Below are positions 32,433 to 40,635 of a stretch of 64,000 nt of DNA, piece by piece. Under the pieces are notes generated by a model that worked only from the letters and a program-made list of their open reading frames with translations, was not told the origin of the DNA and did not search any database. The DNA is taken from contig NZ_JAPEMU010000001.1 in NCBI RefSeq assembly GCF_026342405.1, positions 3,906,001-3,970,000 on the forward strand. Direction: 5' to 3'. The position numbers were made by a program, and so were the translations under genes. Position 1 is the first letter of the stretch. Each line of letters opens with the position of its first letter. Origin of the DNA: Kitasatospora sp. NBC_00240 (GTDB taxonomy: Bacteria > Actinomycetota > Actinomycetes > Streptomycetales > Streptomycetaceae).

Positions 32433-33185
32433 TCAGAACAACGTGGTGACCAGTTCCTCGGCGTCCAGCGGCCGGACCAGCTCCGGCCCGTCGTTGCGGA
32501 TGCTGCCGACGGCGGCCCCCACCGGCGCCGCGAGCAGCGCGCCCGGCGGCGGCGGGACGAGCAGCGGGAGCAGCTCGTCCGGGTCGCTCAGGCGGGGGTC
32601 GAGCCAGTCGTCGAAGGCGGCCGGGTCGAGGAACAGCGGCATCCGCTCGTGGATCGGGGCCAGCGTCTCCTCGGCGGCGGTGGTGACGATGCTGCAGGTC
32701 ACCAGCCAGGCCTCGGGGTGGTCGGCGGGGTGCGAGCGGTCGCGCCAGAACTCGTAGACCCCGGCCAGCGCCAGCACCCCGCCGTCCGCGCGGCTGACGA
32801 AGTACGGCTGCTTGGGCGGCCGGCTGCCGCCGCCGGGGAGGGTCTGCCACTCGAAGTAGCCGTCGACCGGGACTATGCAGCGCCGGGAGGCGAAGGCCTG
32901 CCGGTAGGAGGGCTTCTCGTGGATCGTCTCCGCCCTGGCGTTGATCATCTTCACCGCCGCCTCCGGGGACTTCGCCCAGGCCGGCACCAGCCCCCAGCGC
33001 AGCACCCGCAGCTGGCGAACCGGCCGCGTACCGCCCTTGGGCAGCCGCTCCAGCACCGCGAAGGCGGGCCGGGTCGGCGGGACGTTCCAACTGGGGGCCA
33101 GCGTCTCGGCGGGATCCCACTGCTCGACGCCGAAGATCTCGACCAGGTCCTCGGGCTTGTTGGTGGAGGCGAAGCGACCGCACAT
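32433..33185 (-). CDS. SRAP-family DNA-protein crosslink protein (YedK/HMCES-like)
   Basis: Protects abasic sites in single-stranded DNA by covalent thiazolidine attachment through Cys2; 250 residues. The family residues are present: MCGRFA at the N-terminus (Cys2 exposed after Met removal), WNVPPTRP, NARAETIHEKPSYR, RCIVPVDGYFEW and the His in PIHERMPLFL. The length is about that of the family. Annotated elsewhere as SOS-response-associated peptidase. Divergent from the M50 protease gene. Confidence 0.93.
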   Translation of the reverse strand: MCGRFASTNKPEDLVEIFGVEQWDPAETLAPSWNVPPTRPAFAVLERLPKGGTRPVRQLRVLRWGLVPAWAKSPEAAVKMINARAETIHEKPSYRQAFASRRCIVPVDGYFEWQTLPGGGSRPPKQPYFVSRADGGVLALAGVYEFWRDRSHPADHPEAWLVTCSIVTTAAEETLAPIHERMPLFLDPAAFDDWLDPRLSDPDELLPLLVPPPPGALLAAPVGAAVGSIRNDGPELVRPLDAEELVTTLF

Positions 33186-33371
33186 GCCGTCAGCTTGCCA
33201 CGCGGGCCGCTTTCACCACTTCCTCATCCACGGATCAGAACCGACGGCTACCGGGGCACCGTCCTGGCATGGGAGGCTGCCACCTCGACGGGGCGGCGAC
33301 CGACCCCGGGCCCCCGGCACCGAGCCGGGCGGCGCCCGCAACAAGCACGACCGGAGGCGAGACCCGCAGGC

Positions 33372-34100
33372 ATGGACGGACACAGCATCGCCGAGGTGTG
33401 GGACCGCGTCCTCGGCACCCAGCCCGCCCCGCCGCAGTGGATCGCGCTCGGCAGCGCCGGCCTCGCCCTGCTCGCCGTGCTGCCGCACCCGGTCTGGCGG
33501 ATCACCCGCAACGTCGTGACGATCGCGCACGAGGGCGGCCACGGCCTGACCGCGCTCCTCACCGGCCGCCGGCTCTCCGGCATCCGGCTGCACTCGGACA
33601 CCTCGGGCCTGACCGTCTCCTCCGGGAAGCCCACCGGCCCCGGCATGATCCTCACCGCCGCGGCCGGCTACACCGCGCCCTCGCTGCTGGGCCTCGGCGG
33701 CGCCGCGCTGCTGGCGGCCGGCCACATCACCGCGCTGCTGTGGATCTCGATCGCCCTGCTGGCCGGCCTGCTGATCATGATCAGGAACGCCTTCGGGCTG
33801 CTCTCGGTGGTGGCCACCGGCGCCGCGTTCTTCCTGGTCTCCTGGTACGGCAGCAGTGAGCTGCAGGGCGCCTTCGCCTACCTGGGCATCTGGTTCCTGC
33901 TGCTCGGCGGGGTGCGCCCGGTCGCCGAGCTGCAGCGCAAGCGCCGGCACGGCGGCGCGCGGGACTCGGACGCGGACCAGCTGGCCCGGCTGACCGGCGT
34001 CGCCGCGCTCGTCTGGGTGACCGTCTTCCTTGTGGTGGCCCTCGCCTGCCTGGGCCTGGGCGGCAGCTGGCTGGTCGGCCCCGTCCCACCATTCGGGTAG
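33372..34100 (+). CDS. M50-family membrane metallopeptidase
   Basis: Integral membrane protein of 242 residues with about 6 helices. The zinc motif HEGGH (HExxH) occurs in NVVTIAHEGGHGLTALL near residue 55, inside the first helices as in site-2-type or spore-cortex M50 peptidases, and the second conserved region GMILTAAAGYTAPSLLGLG follows. No PDZ domain is present. The ATG at 33372 begins the conserved protein; the longer in-frame reading is antisense to the SRAP gene. The substrate is unknown. Confidence 0.85.
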   Translation: MDGHSIAEVWDRVLGTQPAPPQWIALGSAGLALLAVLPHPVWRITRNVVTIAHEGGHGLTALLTGRRLSGIRLHSDTSGLTVSSGKPTGPGMILTAAAGYTAPSLLGLGGAALLAAGHITALLWISIALLAGLLIMIRNAFGLLSVVATGAAFFLVSWYGSSELQGAFAYLGIWFLLLGGVRPVAELQRKRRHGGARDSDADQLARLTGVAALVWVTVFLVVALACLGLGGSWLVGPVPPFG

Positions 34101-34128
34101 GCGCGAGGGCCCTCCCCCGTACGGCCCC

Positions 34129-34134
34129 TAAACT
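34129..34134 (+). promoter_or_regulatory. -10 element for a leaderless aroA transcript
   Basis: TAAACT (TANNNT type) ends 7 bases before the aroA ATG, and no Shine-Dalgarno is present, so transcription probably starts at or next to the start codon. Confidence 0.55.
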
Positions 34135-34141
34135 TGCCCCT

Positions 34142-35473
34142 ATGACCGAGACCCTGTGGCCTGCCCCCGTCGCGACCACCGCCGTTGACGCGACCGTGAC
34201 CATCCCCGGCTCCAAGTCAGTCACCAACCGAGCGCTGCTGCTGGCCGCGCTGGCCGGCGAGCCCGGCTGGGTCCGCCGCCCGCTGCGCAGCCGCGACTCC
34301 CAGCTGATGGCCGACGGCCTGCGGGCGCTCGGCGTCGGCATCGAGGAGACGGTCAACAACGCGACCGGCGGCAGCGGCGGCGGCGAGGCCTGGCGGGTCA
34401 TCCCGGCGCCCGTGCTGCGCGGCCCGGCCCGGGTCGACGTCGGCAACGCCGGCACCGTGATGCGCTTCCTGCCGCCGCTCGCGGTGCTGGCCGACGGCCC
34501 GGTGCACTTCGACGGCGACCCGCGCTCCTACGAGCGCCCCCAGCACGGCGTGATCAACGCCCTGCGCGCGCTGGGCGCCCGGATCGACGACGGCGGGCGC
34601 GGCTCGTTCCCGCTGACCGTGCACGGCTCGGGCGCGCTGGACGGCGGGCCGGTCGAGCTGGACGCCTCGTCCTCCTCCCAGTTCGTGTCCGCGCTGCTGC
34701 TCTCCGGCGCCCGCTACAACCAGGGCGTGGAGGTGCGGCACGTCGGCGGCCCGGTGCCCTCGCTGCCGCACATCCGGATGACCGTGGAGATGCTGCGCCT
34801 CGCCGGCGTCCAGGTGGACGCCCCCGAGGACGGCGGCGAGAAGGACATCTGGCGGGTCACCCCCGGCGCTCTGCTCGGCCGTGACCTGGTGGTCGAGCCG
34901 GACCTCTCCAACGCGGCGCCGTTCTTCGCCGCCGCACTGGTCACCGCCGGCCGGGTGACCGTCCGAGACTGGCCGGCCCACACCACCCAGCCGGGCGACC
35001 AGCTGCGCGAGATCTACACGCAGATGGGCGGCAGCTACCGCTTCACCGACGAGGGCCTGGAGTTCACCGGCACCGGCCGGATCCGCGGCATCGAGGCCGA
35101 CCTGCACGACGTGGGCGAGCTGACCCCGGTGATCGCGGCGGTGGCGGCGCTGGCCGACTCCGAGTCCCACCTCTACGGCATCGCCCACCTGCGCCTGCAC
35201 GAGACCGACCGGCTGGCCGCGCTCGCCAAGGAGCTGAACGACCTCGGCGGCGACGTCACCGAGACCGAGGACGGCCTGCGGATCCGCCCGCGCCCCCTGC
35301 ACAGCGGTGTCTTCCACACCTACGAGGACCACCGGCTGGCCACCGCCGCCGCCGTGGTCGGCCTGGCCGTCGAGGGGGTGGAGGTGGAGAACATCGCCAC
35401 CACCGCGAAGACCCTGCCGGACTTCCCGCAGATGTGGTCGGACCTCCTCGCAGGGGCGGCGGCGAGGGCCTGA
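34142..35473 (+). CDS. aroA: 3-phosphoshikimate 1-carboxyvinyltransferase (EPSP synthase)
   Basis: Sixth step of the shikimate pathway: joins phosphoenolpyruvate to shikimate-3-phosphate; 443 residues. Signatures: PGSKSVTNRALLLAALA (Lys25), GNAGTVMRFLPPLA, SSQFVSALLL, VEPDLSNAAPFFAAAL, LHETDRLAALAKELN and TYEDHRLATAAAV. The glyphosate-loop proline of sensitive enzymes (GNAGTAxRP) is replaced by the actinobacterial GNAGTVMRFLP form. Seventeen bases separate it from rsgA, which is probably co-transcribed. Confidence 0.95.
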   Translation: MTETLWPAPVATTAVDATVTIPGSKSVTNRALLLAALAGEPGWVRRPLRSRDSQLMADGLRALGVGIEETVNNATGGSGGGEAWRVIPAPVLRGPARVDVGNAGTVMRFLPPLAVLADGPVHFDGDPRSYERPQHGVINALRALGARIDDGGRGSFPLTVHGSGALDGGPVELDASSSSQFVSALLLSGARYNQGVEVRHVGGPVPSLPHIRMTVEMLRLAGVQVDAPEDGGEKDIWRVTPGALLGRDLVVEPDLSNAAPFFAAALVTAGRVTVRDWPAHTTQPGDQLREIYTQMGGSYRFTDEGLEFTGTGRIRGIEADLHDVGELTPVIAAVAALADSESHLYGIAHLRLHETDRLAALAKELNDLGGDVTETEDGLRIRPRPLHSGVFHTYEDHRLATAAAVVGLAVEGVEVENIATTAKTLPDFPQMWSDLLAGAAARA

Positions 35474-35489
35474 GCGGAGACTTGAGCAC

Positions 35490-36545
35490 ATGCGCCGCTA
35501 CGGCAAGGACGCCGACGAGGACGACATCCGCAACCGCCCGGGCCGCAAGGGCTCCCGGCCACGGACCCGGATCCGCCCCACGCACGACGACGCCGCCGAA
35601 GGGATGATCCTCACCGTCGACCGCGGCAGGCTGACCTGCCTGGTCGACGCGGGGACGAAGAACGAGCGCGAGATCGTCGCGATGAAGGCCCGCGAGCTGG
35701 GCCGCAAGGGCGTGGTGGTCGGCGACGTCGTGAACATCGTCGGTGACCTCTCCGGCGAGCCGGACACCCTGGCCCGGATCGTCCGGGTGGAGGAGCGCAC
35801 CTCGGTGCTGCGGCGGACCGCCGACGACGACGACCCGTACGAGCGGATCGTGGTCGCCAACGCCCAGCAGCTGGCCATCGTCACCGCGCTGGCCGACCCG
35901 GAGCCCCGGCCCCGGTTGATCGACCGCTGCCTGGTGGCGGCCTACGACGCGGGCATGGAGCCGATCCTGGTACTCACCAAGTCCGACCTGGCGCCGGCCG
36001 AACCGCTGCTGGAGTCGTACGCCCCGCTCGGCATCACCTATGTGGTGACCAGGCGGGACGAGCTGGAGACCGCGGGCGCCGAGGCGGTCCGCGCCCACCT
36101 GCGCGGGCGGTCGACGGTGTTCATCGGCCATTCCGGGGTGGGCAAGACCACCCTGGTGAACGCCCTCGTCCCGCTGCACCAGCGGAGCACCGGCGTGGTC
36201 AACGCGGTGACCGGCCGCGGCCGGCACACCACCGTCTCCGCGCTGGCCCTGCGGCTGCCGCCGCCCCCCGGGGTGAAGCCTGGCTCGAAGAAGGCGCTGG
36301 ACCCGGGCTGGGTGATCGACACGCCGGGCTTCCGTTCCTTCGGGCTCTCGCACATCGACCCGTCCCGGGTGATCCACGCCTTCCCCGACCTGGAGCCGGG
36401 CACGGTGGACTGCCCGCGGGCCTGCAGTCACGACGAGAAGGACTGCGCGCTGGACGCCTGGGTCACGGACGGCCACGCCGAGCAGGCCCGGCTGTACTCG
36501 CTGCGGCGGCTGCTCTCCTCCAAGGACACCCGGGACGGCGACTGA
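35490..36545 (+). CDS. rsgA: Ribosome small-subunit-dependent GTPase A
   Basis: Late 30S subunit maturation GTPase, 351 residues. Circularly permuted G domain: G4 LVLTKSDL precedes G1 GHSGVGKTTL and G3 DTPGFRSFG. An OB fold is N-terminal (ILTVDRGRLTCLVDAG) and the C-terminal zinc knuckle is CPRACSHDEKDCAL. The first 30 residues are a basic/acidic extension (RNRPGRKGSRPRTRIRP) suited to rRNA contact. The ATG at 35490 lies 17 bases after the aroA stop. Confidence 0.95.
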   Translation: MRRYGKDADEDDIRNRPGRKGSRPRTRIRPTHDDAAEGMILTVDRGRLTCLVDAGTKNEREIVAMKARELGRKGVVVGDVVNIVGDLSGEPDTLARIVRVEERTSVLRRTADDDDPYERIVVANAQQLAIVTALADPEPRPRLIDRCLVAAYDAGMEPILVLTKSDLAPAEPLLESYAPLGITYVVTRRDELETAGAEAVRAHLRGRSTVFIGHSGVGKTTLVNALVPLHQRSTGVVNAVTGRGRHTTVSALALRLPPPPGVKPGSKKALDPGWVIDTPGFRSFGLSHIDPSRVIHAFPDLEPGTVDCPRACSHDEKDCALDAWVTDGHAEQARLYSLRRLLSSKDTRDGD

Positions 36546-36571
36546 CCCGCGGTCACCCGGCGGCTCCGGCG

Positions 36572-36635
36572 CCCGGCAGGCCGATCAGGCCGCCGGGCCG
36601 CGGAGCGCTCCGGCACCCGGCTGCCCGGCAGCCGG
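36572..36635 (+). terminator. Two consecutive hairpins after rsgA
   Basis: A stem with one bulge at 36572-36597 is followed by a 7-base-pair stem at 36617-36635, both within 90 bases of the rsgA stop. Confidence 0.5.
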
Positions 36636-36755
36636 CCGGGGGCGATCCCGGCCCGGATTGCGGTGCGCCGCGAGGTGTCGGAGTGGCCCGCTCTGGTGAT
36701 CATAGGAAAGTCGGCCGCATCGGCCCGACCCGTCGATCGACAGGGAGTCAGCGCG

Positions 36756-37079
36756 ATGGCATGGGCCTTGGTGATCCTCGCCGGCCTGCTGGAGACAGGT
36801 TTCGCGATCAACCTGAAACTCAGTGAGGGCTTCACCAAGCTCTGGCCCACCATCGGTTTCTGCGCCTTCGCCCTCGGCAGCTTCGGCCTGCTCACCCTCT
36901 CCCTCAAGAGCCTGCCGGTGGGCAGCGCCTACGCGGTCTGGACCGGCATCGGCGCGGCCGGCACCGCGATCTACGGCATGGTCTTCCTCGACGAGTCCTC
37001 CTCCACCCTCAAGCTGGTCTCGATCAGCCTGGTCATCGCCGGCGTGGTCGGCCTGCAGCTCAGCGGCAGCGGACACTGA
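36756..37079 (+). CDS. Small multidrug resistance (SMR) family transporter, Gdx/SugE-like
   Basis: Four-helix membrane protein of 107 residues that works as a dual-topology dimer. The essential Glu is Glu13 in AGLLETGF, and the motif LPVGSAYAVWTGIGAAGTAI is diagnostic for SMR. The sequence is nearer to the guanidinium-exporter (Gdx/SugE) branch than to EmrE, but subtype assignment by eye is tentative. I see no guanidine riboswitch upstream. The ATG at 36756 follows GGGAG; a longer in-frame start is less likely. Confidence 0.88.
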   Translation: MAWALVILAGLLETGFAINLKLSEGFTKLWPTIGFCAFALGSFGLLTLSLKSLPVGSAYAVWTGIGAAGTAIYGMVFLDESSSTLKLVSISLVIAGVVGLQLSGSGH

Positions 37080-37169
37080 CCCGCCCGGCCCTCCGGCGCC
37101 CGGCCCGGCCGTCCCCCGACACGGTTGTCCGACGACCGGGCCCGACTGTCGGGATGCCGGGCACCTCGC

Positions 37170-37175
37170 TACTGT
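37170..37175 (+). promoter_or_regulatory. -10 element for a leaderless hisN transcript
   Basis: TACTGT ends 7 bases before the hisN ATG and no Shine-Dalgarno is seen. Confidence 0.5.
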
Positions 37176-37182
37176 TTCGCCC

Positions 37183-37980
37183 ATGGCCGACTACCACGAC
37201 GATCTCCGCCTCGCCCACGTCCTCGCCGACTCGGCCGACTCGATCACCCTGGACCGCTTCCGGGCGCTCGACCTCAAGATCGAGACCAAGCCGGACCTGA
37301 CCCCGGTCAGCGACGCCGACAAGGCCGCCGAGGAGCTGGTCCGGGGCGTGCTCCAGCGGGCCCGCCCGCGCGACGCGGTGTTCGGCGAGGAGTTCGGCAT
37401 GCAGGGCTCGGGCCCGCGCCGCTGGGTGATCGACCCGATCGACGGCACCAAGAACTACATCCGCGGCGTCCCGGTCTGGGCCAGCCTGATCGCCCTGCTG
37501 GAGACCGGCGCCGACGGCGAGGAGCGCCCGGTCGTCGGCATGGTCTCGGCCCCCGCGCTGAACCGCCGCTGGTGGGCCGCCGAGGGCCTCGGCGCCTACG
37601 CCGGGCGCAGCCTGGCCAAGGCCTCCCGGATCCACGTCTCCGGCGTCTCCCGGCTGGCGGACGCCTCCTTCTCCTACTCCTCGCTCAGCGGCTGGGAGGA
37701 GCGCGGCCGCCTCGACCCGTTCCTGGACCTCACCCGCGCCTGCTGGCGCACCCGCGCCTACGGGGACTTCTGGTCGTACATGATGGTCGCCGAGGGCTCG
37801 GTGGACATCGCCGCCGAACCCGAGCTCAGCCTCTGGGACATGGCCGCGCCCTGCATCGTGGTGCAGGAGGCGGGCGGCCGCTTCACCGGCCTGGACGGCG
37901 TGCCCGGCCCCGGCGGCGCGGACGCGGTGGCCTCCAACGGCATCCTGCACGACGAGGCGCTGCGCCGGCTCAGCGTCTGA
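37183..37980 (+). CDS. hisN: Histidinol-phosphatase (inositol monophosphatase family)
   Basis: Dephosphorylates histidinol phosphate in histidine synthesis; 265 residues of the IMPase fold. Metal-binding motifs are GEEFG, DPIDGTKNYIRG and WDMAAPCIVVQEAGG. The RG after KNY and the overall sequence agree with the actinobacterial HisN group and differ from general inositol phosphatases (DGTxNF). No other his genes are nearby, as is usual for hisN. Confidence 0.9.
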   Translation: MADYHDDLRLAHVLADSADSITLDRFRALDLKIETKPDLTPVSDADKAAEELVRGVLQRARPRDAVFGEEFGMQGSGPRRWVIDPIDGTKNYIRGVPVWASLIALLETGADGEERPVVGMVSAPALNRRWWAAEGLGAYAGRSLAKASRIHVSGVSRLADASFSYSSLSGWEERGRLDPFLDLTRACWRTRAYGDFWSYMMVAEGSVDIAAEPELSLWDMAAPCIVVQEAGGRFTGLDGVPGPGGADAVASNGILHDEALRRLSV

Positions 37981-38243
37981 GCGGACCGGCCCGGCCGCCG
38001 GGGCGGCCCCGCTCCGCCCCGGCTCGCCCGGGCCCGGCCGGTGTACGACGGCAGTGTTTCCGCCGCTGGTCCGGCGGATTGCCGACTGCCCATCAAGTGC
38101 ACCAGGCCGACGCTGAGTTCGGTGCAACTCCGCGGCAATCCCCACCCCCTACGCTTCGACGGGCCAAGGCGCCGGCTCCCGGGCCGCGCCCCACTCCCCG
38201 GACGCCCACCCACGCCGGGCCGCTCGCCCAGGGGGCTCCCCAC

Positions 38244-40160
38244 GTGCGTACCGTCCGCACCATCCGTCACCGACTGGCCCTGTTGCTCGCGCTGCCCACC
38301 GGCGCGCTGGTGGTCCTCGCCGCGCTCGGCACGGCCGGACAGGCCACCCGCTTCACCGCGGCCGGCCGGACCGACGACCAGGTCGCGCTGACCGTCGCCA
38401 CCCAGGAACTGGTCCACCAGCTGCAGCGCGAACGCGGCCTGACCGCCGGGCTGCTCGGCGGCGACGAGAGCTTCCGGGCCCAGCTCGGCGGCGGCCGCGC
38501 CGCCGCCGACCAGGCCCGCCGGGCGCTGGACCAGCGACTGGCGGCCGGCCCGCCCGGCGCCGCCGCCGTCCGCTCCGCGCTCACCGGCCTCGGCCAGCTG
38601 GCCGCCCTGCGGGGGCGGGCCGACACCGGCACCGCCACCCGCGCCGAGGCGCTCGGCTTCTTCACCACCGCCGTCACCGGGCTGACCTCGGCCGCCTTCG
38701 ACGGCCTCGGCGCCTCCGGCGACGACCGGCTGCAGGCCTCGCTCGCCACCCTGCGGGCCCTGTGCGAGGCCACCGAGGCGACCGCCCTGGAGCGCGGCAC
38801 CCTGAACGGGGTGCTCGCCACCGGCTCCTTCAAGGGGGCCGACTACCCCTCCTTCGTCCGCATCATGGCGGTGCGCGGTGCCGCCGTGGCCCAGGTGCCG
38901 CGCACCGCCACCGCGGCCCGCACCGACGCGCTGGACGCCGCGCTGCGCACCCCGGCCGCGGTCACCGTCGCCGGGATGGAGCAGCAGGCGCTGGCCGGCT
39001 TCGCCGCCGAGCACCTGCCGGTGCTGCCCGCCGACTGGTGGCGGGCGGCCAGCACCCTGGTGGACGACCTGCAGCAGGTCCAGAGCGGCGCCGCCGCGGA
39101 GAGCCGGGAGCGGGCGGCGGAGCTGCGCTCGGACGCGTTGCGGGCGCTGCTGCTGGACGTCCTGCTGGCGGTGACCGCCGTGCTCGGCGCCGTGCTGCTC
39201 GGCCTGGCCGCGACCCGCTCGATCACCCGCCCGCTGGCCGCGCTGGCCGCCGGGGCCGCCGACCTGGCCGACCGGGTGCTCCCCGAGGCGGTGGGCCGGA
39301 TCCGCGACGCGGGGCCCGGGCAGGACCTGGACGACCTGGCCGCCCTGCCCGCCCCGGTCGGGGCCGGCCGGGCCCAGGAGCTGGCGGAGGTCGCCGAGGC
39401 GCTCGACCGGGTGTCGGCGACGGCGCTGCGGCTCGCCGTCGAGCAGAGTGTCCTGCAGCGCAACAGCACCGGCTCGCTGGCCAACCTGGGCCGCCGCAAC
39501 CAGGCCCTGGTCAGCCGTCAGCTGGGCTTCCTGTCCGCCCTGGAGCGCGAGGAGCACGACCCGGGGGTGCTGGCCAACCTGTTCGAGCTGGACCACCTGG
39601 CGACCCGGATGCGGCGCAACGCGGAGAGCGTCCTGGTGCTGGCCGGCGAGCGCAGCCCGCGCCGCTGGGCCCGGCCGGTGGGCACCGGCGACGTCGTCCG
39701 GGCGGCCCTCGGGGAGGTGGAGGACTACCGCCGGGTGGTCCTGCGCCAGGTGGACGAGGCGCAGCTGGACGGCGCCGCGGTGGCCGAGGTGGCCCACCTG
39801 CTGGCCGAGCTGATCGAGAACGCGCTCGCCGCCTCGGCGCCCGACACCGACGTCGAGGTCTACGCCCGGCTCGGCGGGGCCGGCTACCTGGTGGCCGTGG
39901 TGGACCACGGCGCCGGGATGACCGAGGCCGAGCTGGAGCGGGCCAACGCCCGGCTGGGCGGCGAGGAGAGTTTCCTGGTGGGCAGCACGGGGCTGCTCGG
40001 CCACTACGTGGTCGGCCGGCTCGCCGTCCGGCTCGGCGCCCGGGTCCGGCTGACGCCGTCGCCGGTGCGCGGGGTGACGGCGACGGTCCTGCTGCCGGGC
40101 GGCCTGCTGGCGTCCGCCCCGCAGTCGCCGCAGCAGTTGCAGCCGAGCGAGGCGCGGTGA
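38244..40160 (+). CDS. Nitrate/nitrite-sensing-type membrane histidine kinase-like ATPase (conservon CvnA-like)
   Basis: Sensor protein of 638 residues. Transmembrane helices at about 10-30 and 305-325 flank an extracellular NIT-type helical domain (LVHQLQRERGLTAGLLGGD). After a HAMP-like linker comes an ATPase domain with QALVSRQLGFLSALEREE, the N box LLAELIENALAASAPD and G boxes DHGAGM and GLLGHYVVGRLA. No phospho-acceptor His in a standard H box is evident, as in CvnA proteins. The GTG at 38244 follows GGGGG and its stop overlaps the DUF742 gene. Conservons normally continue with roadblock, DUF742 and GTPase genes; only DUF742 is present here. Confidence 0.87.
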   Translation: MRTVRTIRHRLALLLALPTGALVVLAALGTAGQATRFTAAGRTDDQVALTVATQELVHQLQRERGLTAGLLGGDESFRAQLGGGRAAADQARRALDQRLAAGPPGAAAVRSALTGLGQLAALRGRADTGTATRAEALGFFTTAVTGLTSAAFDGLGASGDDRLQASLATLRALCEATEATALERGTLNGVLATGSFKGADYPSFVRIMAVRGAAVAQVPRTATAARTDALDAALRTPAAVTVAGMEQQALAGFAAEHLPVLPADWWRAASTLVDDLQQVQSGAAAESRERAAELRSDALRALLLDVLLAVTAVLGAVLLGLAATRSITRPLAALAAGAADLADRVLPEAVGRIRDAGPGQDLDDLAALPAPVGAGRAQELAEVAEALDRVSATALRLAVEQSVLQRNSTGSLANLGRRNQALVSRQLGFLSALEREEHDPGVLANLFELDHLATRMRRNAESVLVLAGERSPRRWARPVGTGDVVRAALGEVEDYRRVVLRQVDEAQLDGAAVAEVAHLLAELIENALAASAPDTDVEVYARLGGAGYLVAVVDHGAGMTEAELERANARLGGEESFLVGSTGLLGHYVVGRLAVRLGARVRLTPSPVRGVTATVLLPGGLLASAPQSPQQLQPSEAR

Positions 40161-40516
40161 GGGGCGGCGAGGAGTTCGGGGCCGGGGAGTACGAGACCGG
40201 GGAGGTGGTCCGCCCGTTCGTGGTCACCGCCGGGCGGACCCGCCCGGTCACCGGGGAACTGAGGCTGGAGACGCTGGTCTCGGCGGCGCCGGCGGCGCTG
40301 AGCGCGCCGCTCGGCTTCGAGCGGCACCGGATCGTCGAGCTCTGCCAGTACCCGCGCTCGGTGGCCGAGCTGGCCGCCCTGCTGCCGGTGCCGGTCGGCG
40401 TCGCCCGGGTGCTGGTGGCCGACCTGGCGGCCGAGCGGTACGTACGGGTCCACCTGGCCGGCAACCCGTCGGTGGCGCTGCTGGAGCGGATCAGGGACGG
40501 TCTGCTCCGGCTCTGA
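40157..40516 (+). CDS. DUF742 protein (conservon CvnC-like)
   Basis: Small cytoplasmic protein of 119 residues. Signatures of the family: VRPFVVTAGRTRPVTGELRL, FERHRIVELCQYPRSVAELA and a C-terminal winged-helix-like VARVLVADLAAERYVRVH. In conservons this subunit works with a roadblock protein (CvnB) and a Ras-like GTPase (CvnD), both of which are absent here: the next gene is katA on the other strand. The GTG at 40157 overlaps the kinase stop as GTGA. Confidence 0.85.
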   Translation: MRGGEEFGAGEYETGEVVRPFVVTAGRTRPVTGELRLETLVSAAPAALSAPLGFERHRIVELCQYPRSVAELAALLPVPVGVARVLVADLAAERYVRVHLAGNPSVALLERIRDGLLRL

Positions 40517-40577
40517 ACCGCCCTGCGGGGCCGCGCCCCCGACGCCGCCCCCTCAAGGGTGCGGGCCCCTCATGGGT

Positions 40578-40621
40578 GCGGGCCCCGGACCAGTGGGTGG
40601 GCAACTGGTTCCGGGGCCCGC
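40578..40621. terminator. Bidirectional terminator between DUF742 gene and katA
   Basis: Arms 40578-40594 and 40604-40621 pair over 17 bases with a single bulge, between convergent genes. Confidence 0.72.
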
Positions 40622-40635
40622 TGTTCGTGGGGCCG

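Noticed and set aside
36546..36755. Guanidine riboswitch upstream of the SMR exporter gene
   Set aside because: None of the conserved elements of guanidine-I, -II or -III riboswitches could be found; only GC-rich hairpins after rsgA.
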